DNA of 64,000 nucleotides. It comes from Sphingobium fuliginis. GTDB taxonomy: Bacteria > Pseudomonadota > Alphaproteobacteria > Sphingomonadales > Sphingomonadaceae. Shown in pieces: positions 62,696-64,000 of this stretch. Below the pieces are notes generated by a model. That model saw only the letters and a program-made list of their open reading frames with translations, did not search any database and was not told the DNA's origin. Every line of letters starts with the position of its first letter. The stretch's first letter is position 1. Position numbers and translations under genes: made by a program. The stretch is from positions 434,001 to 498,000 of the forward strand of contig NZ_SEON01000001.1 in assembly GCF_004152845.1 (NCBI RefSeq), given 5' to 3'.

Positions 62696-64000
62696 TTAGG
62701 CTGCGAACTGATTCATCGTGTTGTGTGCGCCGCCGGCCTTCAGCGCCGCTTCACCCGCGAAATATTCCTTATGGTCGTCGCCAATGTCCGAACCGGCCAT
62801 GTTCTGATGCTTGACGCAGGCGATACCCTGGCGGATTTCCTTGCGCTGAACACCCTCGACATAGCCGAGCATGCCTGCCTCACCGAAATATTCCCTGGCA
62901 AGATTGTCGGTCGACAGAGCGGCAGTGTGATAGGTCGGCAGGGTGATGAGGTGATGGAAGATGCCGGCCCGCGCCGCCGCATCCTTCTGGAAGGTGCGGA
63001 TCTTCTCATCGGCCTCACGGCCGAGGTCCGTCGCGTCGTAATCGGCGCTCATCAGCTTCGCCCGGTCATAGGCGCTGACATCCTTGCCCTCGGCGGTCCA
63101 GGCGTCGAAGACCTGCTGGCGGAAGTTCAGCGTCCAGTTGAACGAGGGCGAGTTGTTGTAGACCAGCTTCGCATTGGGCACGACTTCGCGGATGCGGTCG
63201 ACCATGCCGGCGATCTGCTCGACATGCGGCTTTTCGGTTTCGATCCACAGCAGGTCCGCGCCGTTCTGGAGCGAGGTGATGCAGTCGAGCACGACGCGGT
63301 CCTCGCCGGTTCCGGTGCGGAACTGGAAGAGGTTCGACGGCAGGCGCTTGGGACGGAACAGCTTGCCGCCGCGGGCCAGCACGACATCGCCCCGCAGGCT
63401 GCCCAAGTCGGTGACCTCCTCGACGTCGAGGAAGCTGTTATACTGGTCGCCCAGGTCGCCATCTTCCTTGCTGTAGGCGATCTGCTTGGTGAGGCCGGCG
63501 CCCAGCGAGTCGGTGCGGGCGACGATGATGCCGTCGTCGACGCCCAGCTCCAGGAAGGCGTAGCGGACCGCGCGGATCTTCGCGAGGAAGTCCTCATGCG
63601 GCACGGTGACCTTGCCGTCCTGGTGGCCGCACTGCTTTTCGTCCGAAACCTGATTCTCGATCTGGATGCAGCAGGCGCCCGCCTCGATGAACTTCCTGGC
63701 CAGCAGGTAGGTCGCCTCGGCATTGCCGAAGCCCGCGTCGATGTCCGCGATGATCGGGACGACATGGGTTTCGTAATTGTCGATGTCATGGCTGATCTTC
63801 TGCGCCTTGACTTCGTCGCCGGCTTCACGGGCGGCGTCGAGGTCGCGGAACATCATGCCCAGTTCGCGGGCGTCGGCCTGGCGGAGGAAGGTGTAGAGTT
63901 CCTCGATCAGCGCGGGGACGCTGGTCTTCTCATGCATCGACTGGTCGGGCAGCGGGCCGAATTCGCTGCGCAGCGCGGCGACCATCCAGCCGGAGAGGTA
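62696..64000 (-). CDS. aceA: Isocitrate lyase, N-terminus outside the window
   Basis: The C-terminal 434 residues of a gene beginning beyond the right edge (the frame is open at the edge, reading YLSGWMVAAL). It cleaves isocitrate to glyoxylate and succinate in the glyoxylate shunt. The active-site loop is KQCGHQDGKVTVPHEDFLAKI (shown in part), with cysteine as general acid; the wording KQCGH rather than KKCGH and the order GVDDGIIVARTDSLGAGLTKQI match the longer (about 530-residue) Pseudomonas/Sphingomonas subfamily. LWIETEKPHVEQ and FNWTLNFRQQVFDAW are further family motifs. Confidence 0.95.
   Translation of the reverse strand, partial: YLSGWMVAALRSEFGPLPDQSMHEKTSVPALIEELYTFLRQADARELGMMFRDLDAAREAGDEVKAQKISHDIDNYETHVVPIIADIDAGFGNAEATYLLARKFIEAGACCIQIENQVSDEKQCGHQDGKVTVPHEDFLAKIRAVRYAFLELGVDDGIIVARTDSLGAGLTKQIAYSKEDGDLGDQYNSFLDVEEVTDLGSLRGDVVLARGGKLFRPKRLPSNLFQFRTGTGEDRVVLDCITSLQNGADLLWIETEKPHVEQIAGMVDRIREVVPNAKLVYNNSPSFNWTLNFRQQVFDAWTAEGKDVSAYDRAKLMSADYDATDLGREADEKIRTFQKDAAARAGIFHHLITLPTYHTAALSTDNLAREYFGEAGMLGYVEGVQRKEIRQGIACVKHQNMAGSDIGDDHKEYFAGEAALKAGGAHNTMNQFAA

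Noticed and set aside
1..64000. tRNA, rRNA, CRISPR arrays, IS elements, prophage or replication origin
   Set aside because: Looked for GTTCRA-type T-loops, regular spaced repeats, transposase/integrase motifs and DnaA-box clusters; none seen.

Overview
The window is GC-rich, dense alphaproteobacterial chromosome, most likely from a sphingomonad (Sphingobium/Sphingomonas type). Evidence for this is an acyl-carrier-protein/serine-palmitoyltransferase pair (bacterial sphingolipids), a split glycine dehydrogenase (gcvPA/gcvPB), GGAAC-type (EcfG-like) general-stress promoters, a short-type FtsA/FtsZ pair at the end of the dcw cluster, and the dispersed palindromes with CGTTCGGGCTGAG- and GTCATTCCCG-like arms that are common in this group. 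I see no phage, IS, CRISPR or tRNA/rRNA genes; this is core genome.

Layout. 1-12.3 kb is a mixed housekeeping stretch: the end of apbE, an EamA-family transporter, chorismate mutase, a long-chain polyprenyl diphosphate synthase, a TSUP transporter, the helicase HrpB, an NDUFS4-like complex I accessory subunit, a PycTM-like membrane protein, the sphingolipid ACP and SPT, a hybrid histidine kinase, a Tam41-like protein and a DUF938 methyltransferase. 12.3-17.2 kb (minus strand) is the glycine cleavage operon gcvT-gcvH-gcvPA-gcvPB, headed by a tandem glycine riboswitch. 17.2-20.7 kb holds a small unknown gene, dgt and a large TPR-SPOR protein. 20.8-39.6 kb is a complete division and cell-wall (dcw) cluster on the minus strand, mraZ-rsmH-ftsL-ftsI-murE-murF-mraY-murD-ftsW-murG-murC-murB-ddl-ftsQ-ftsA-ftsZ. 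Most of its genes overlap by 1-8 nt, and two extra small ORFs sit in its joints.

39.8-44.1 kb has a GldG-like membrane protein, a small membrane protein, cysteine synthase, a SleB-type cell-wall hydrolase, a strong candidate small RNA with two C-rich hairpin loops behind an EcfG-like promoter, and an entericidin-type lipoprotein behind a second such promoter. 44.1-50.8 kb (minus strand) is the argS-SPOR-nagZ-scpA-scpB-tatA-tatB-tatC block. 50.9-56 kb carries a lipoprotein, ispH-thrB-rnhA, a CAP-domain protein and hemW. 56.1-58.0 kb is a BlaI/M56-peptidase pair with a clear operator dyad. 58.5-64 kb (minus strand) has grxD, bolA, a DUF1476 ATPase inhibitor, leuC-(37-codon ORF)-leuD, a glutathione S-transferase and the 3' part of isocitrate lyase.

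Most genes are ordinary. The points worth a second look are the stress-promoter small RNA at about 43.74 kb, the small ORFs translationally coupled inside leuCD and murGC/murCB, the Tam41-like protein, the PycTM-like protein without a cyclase, a mobile palindrome inside the murD reading frame, and a sigma-54-like promoter next to a long hairpin in the blaI/grxD gap.
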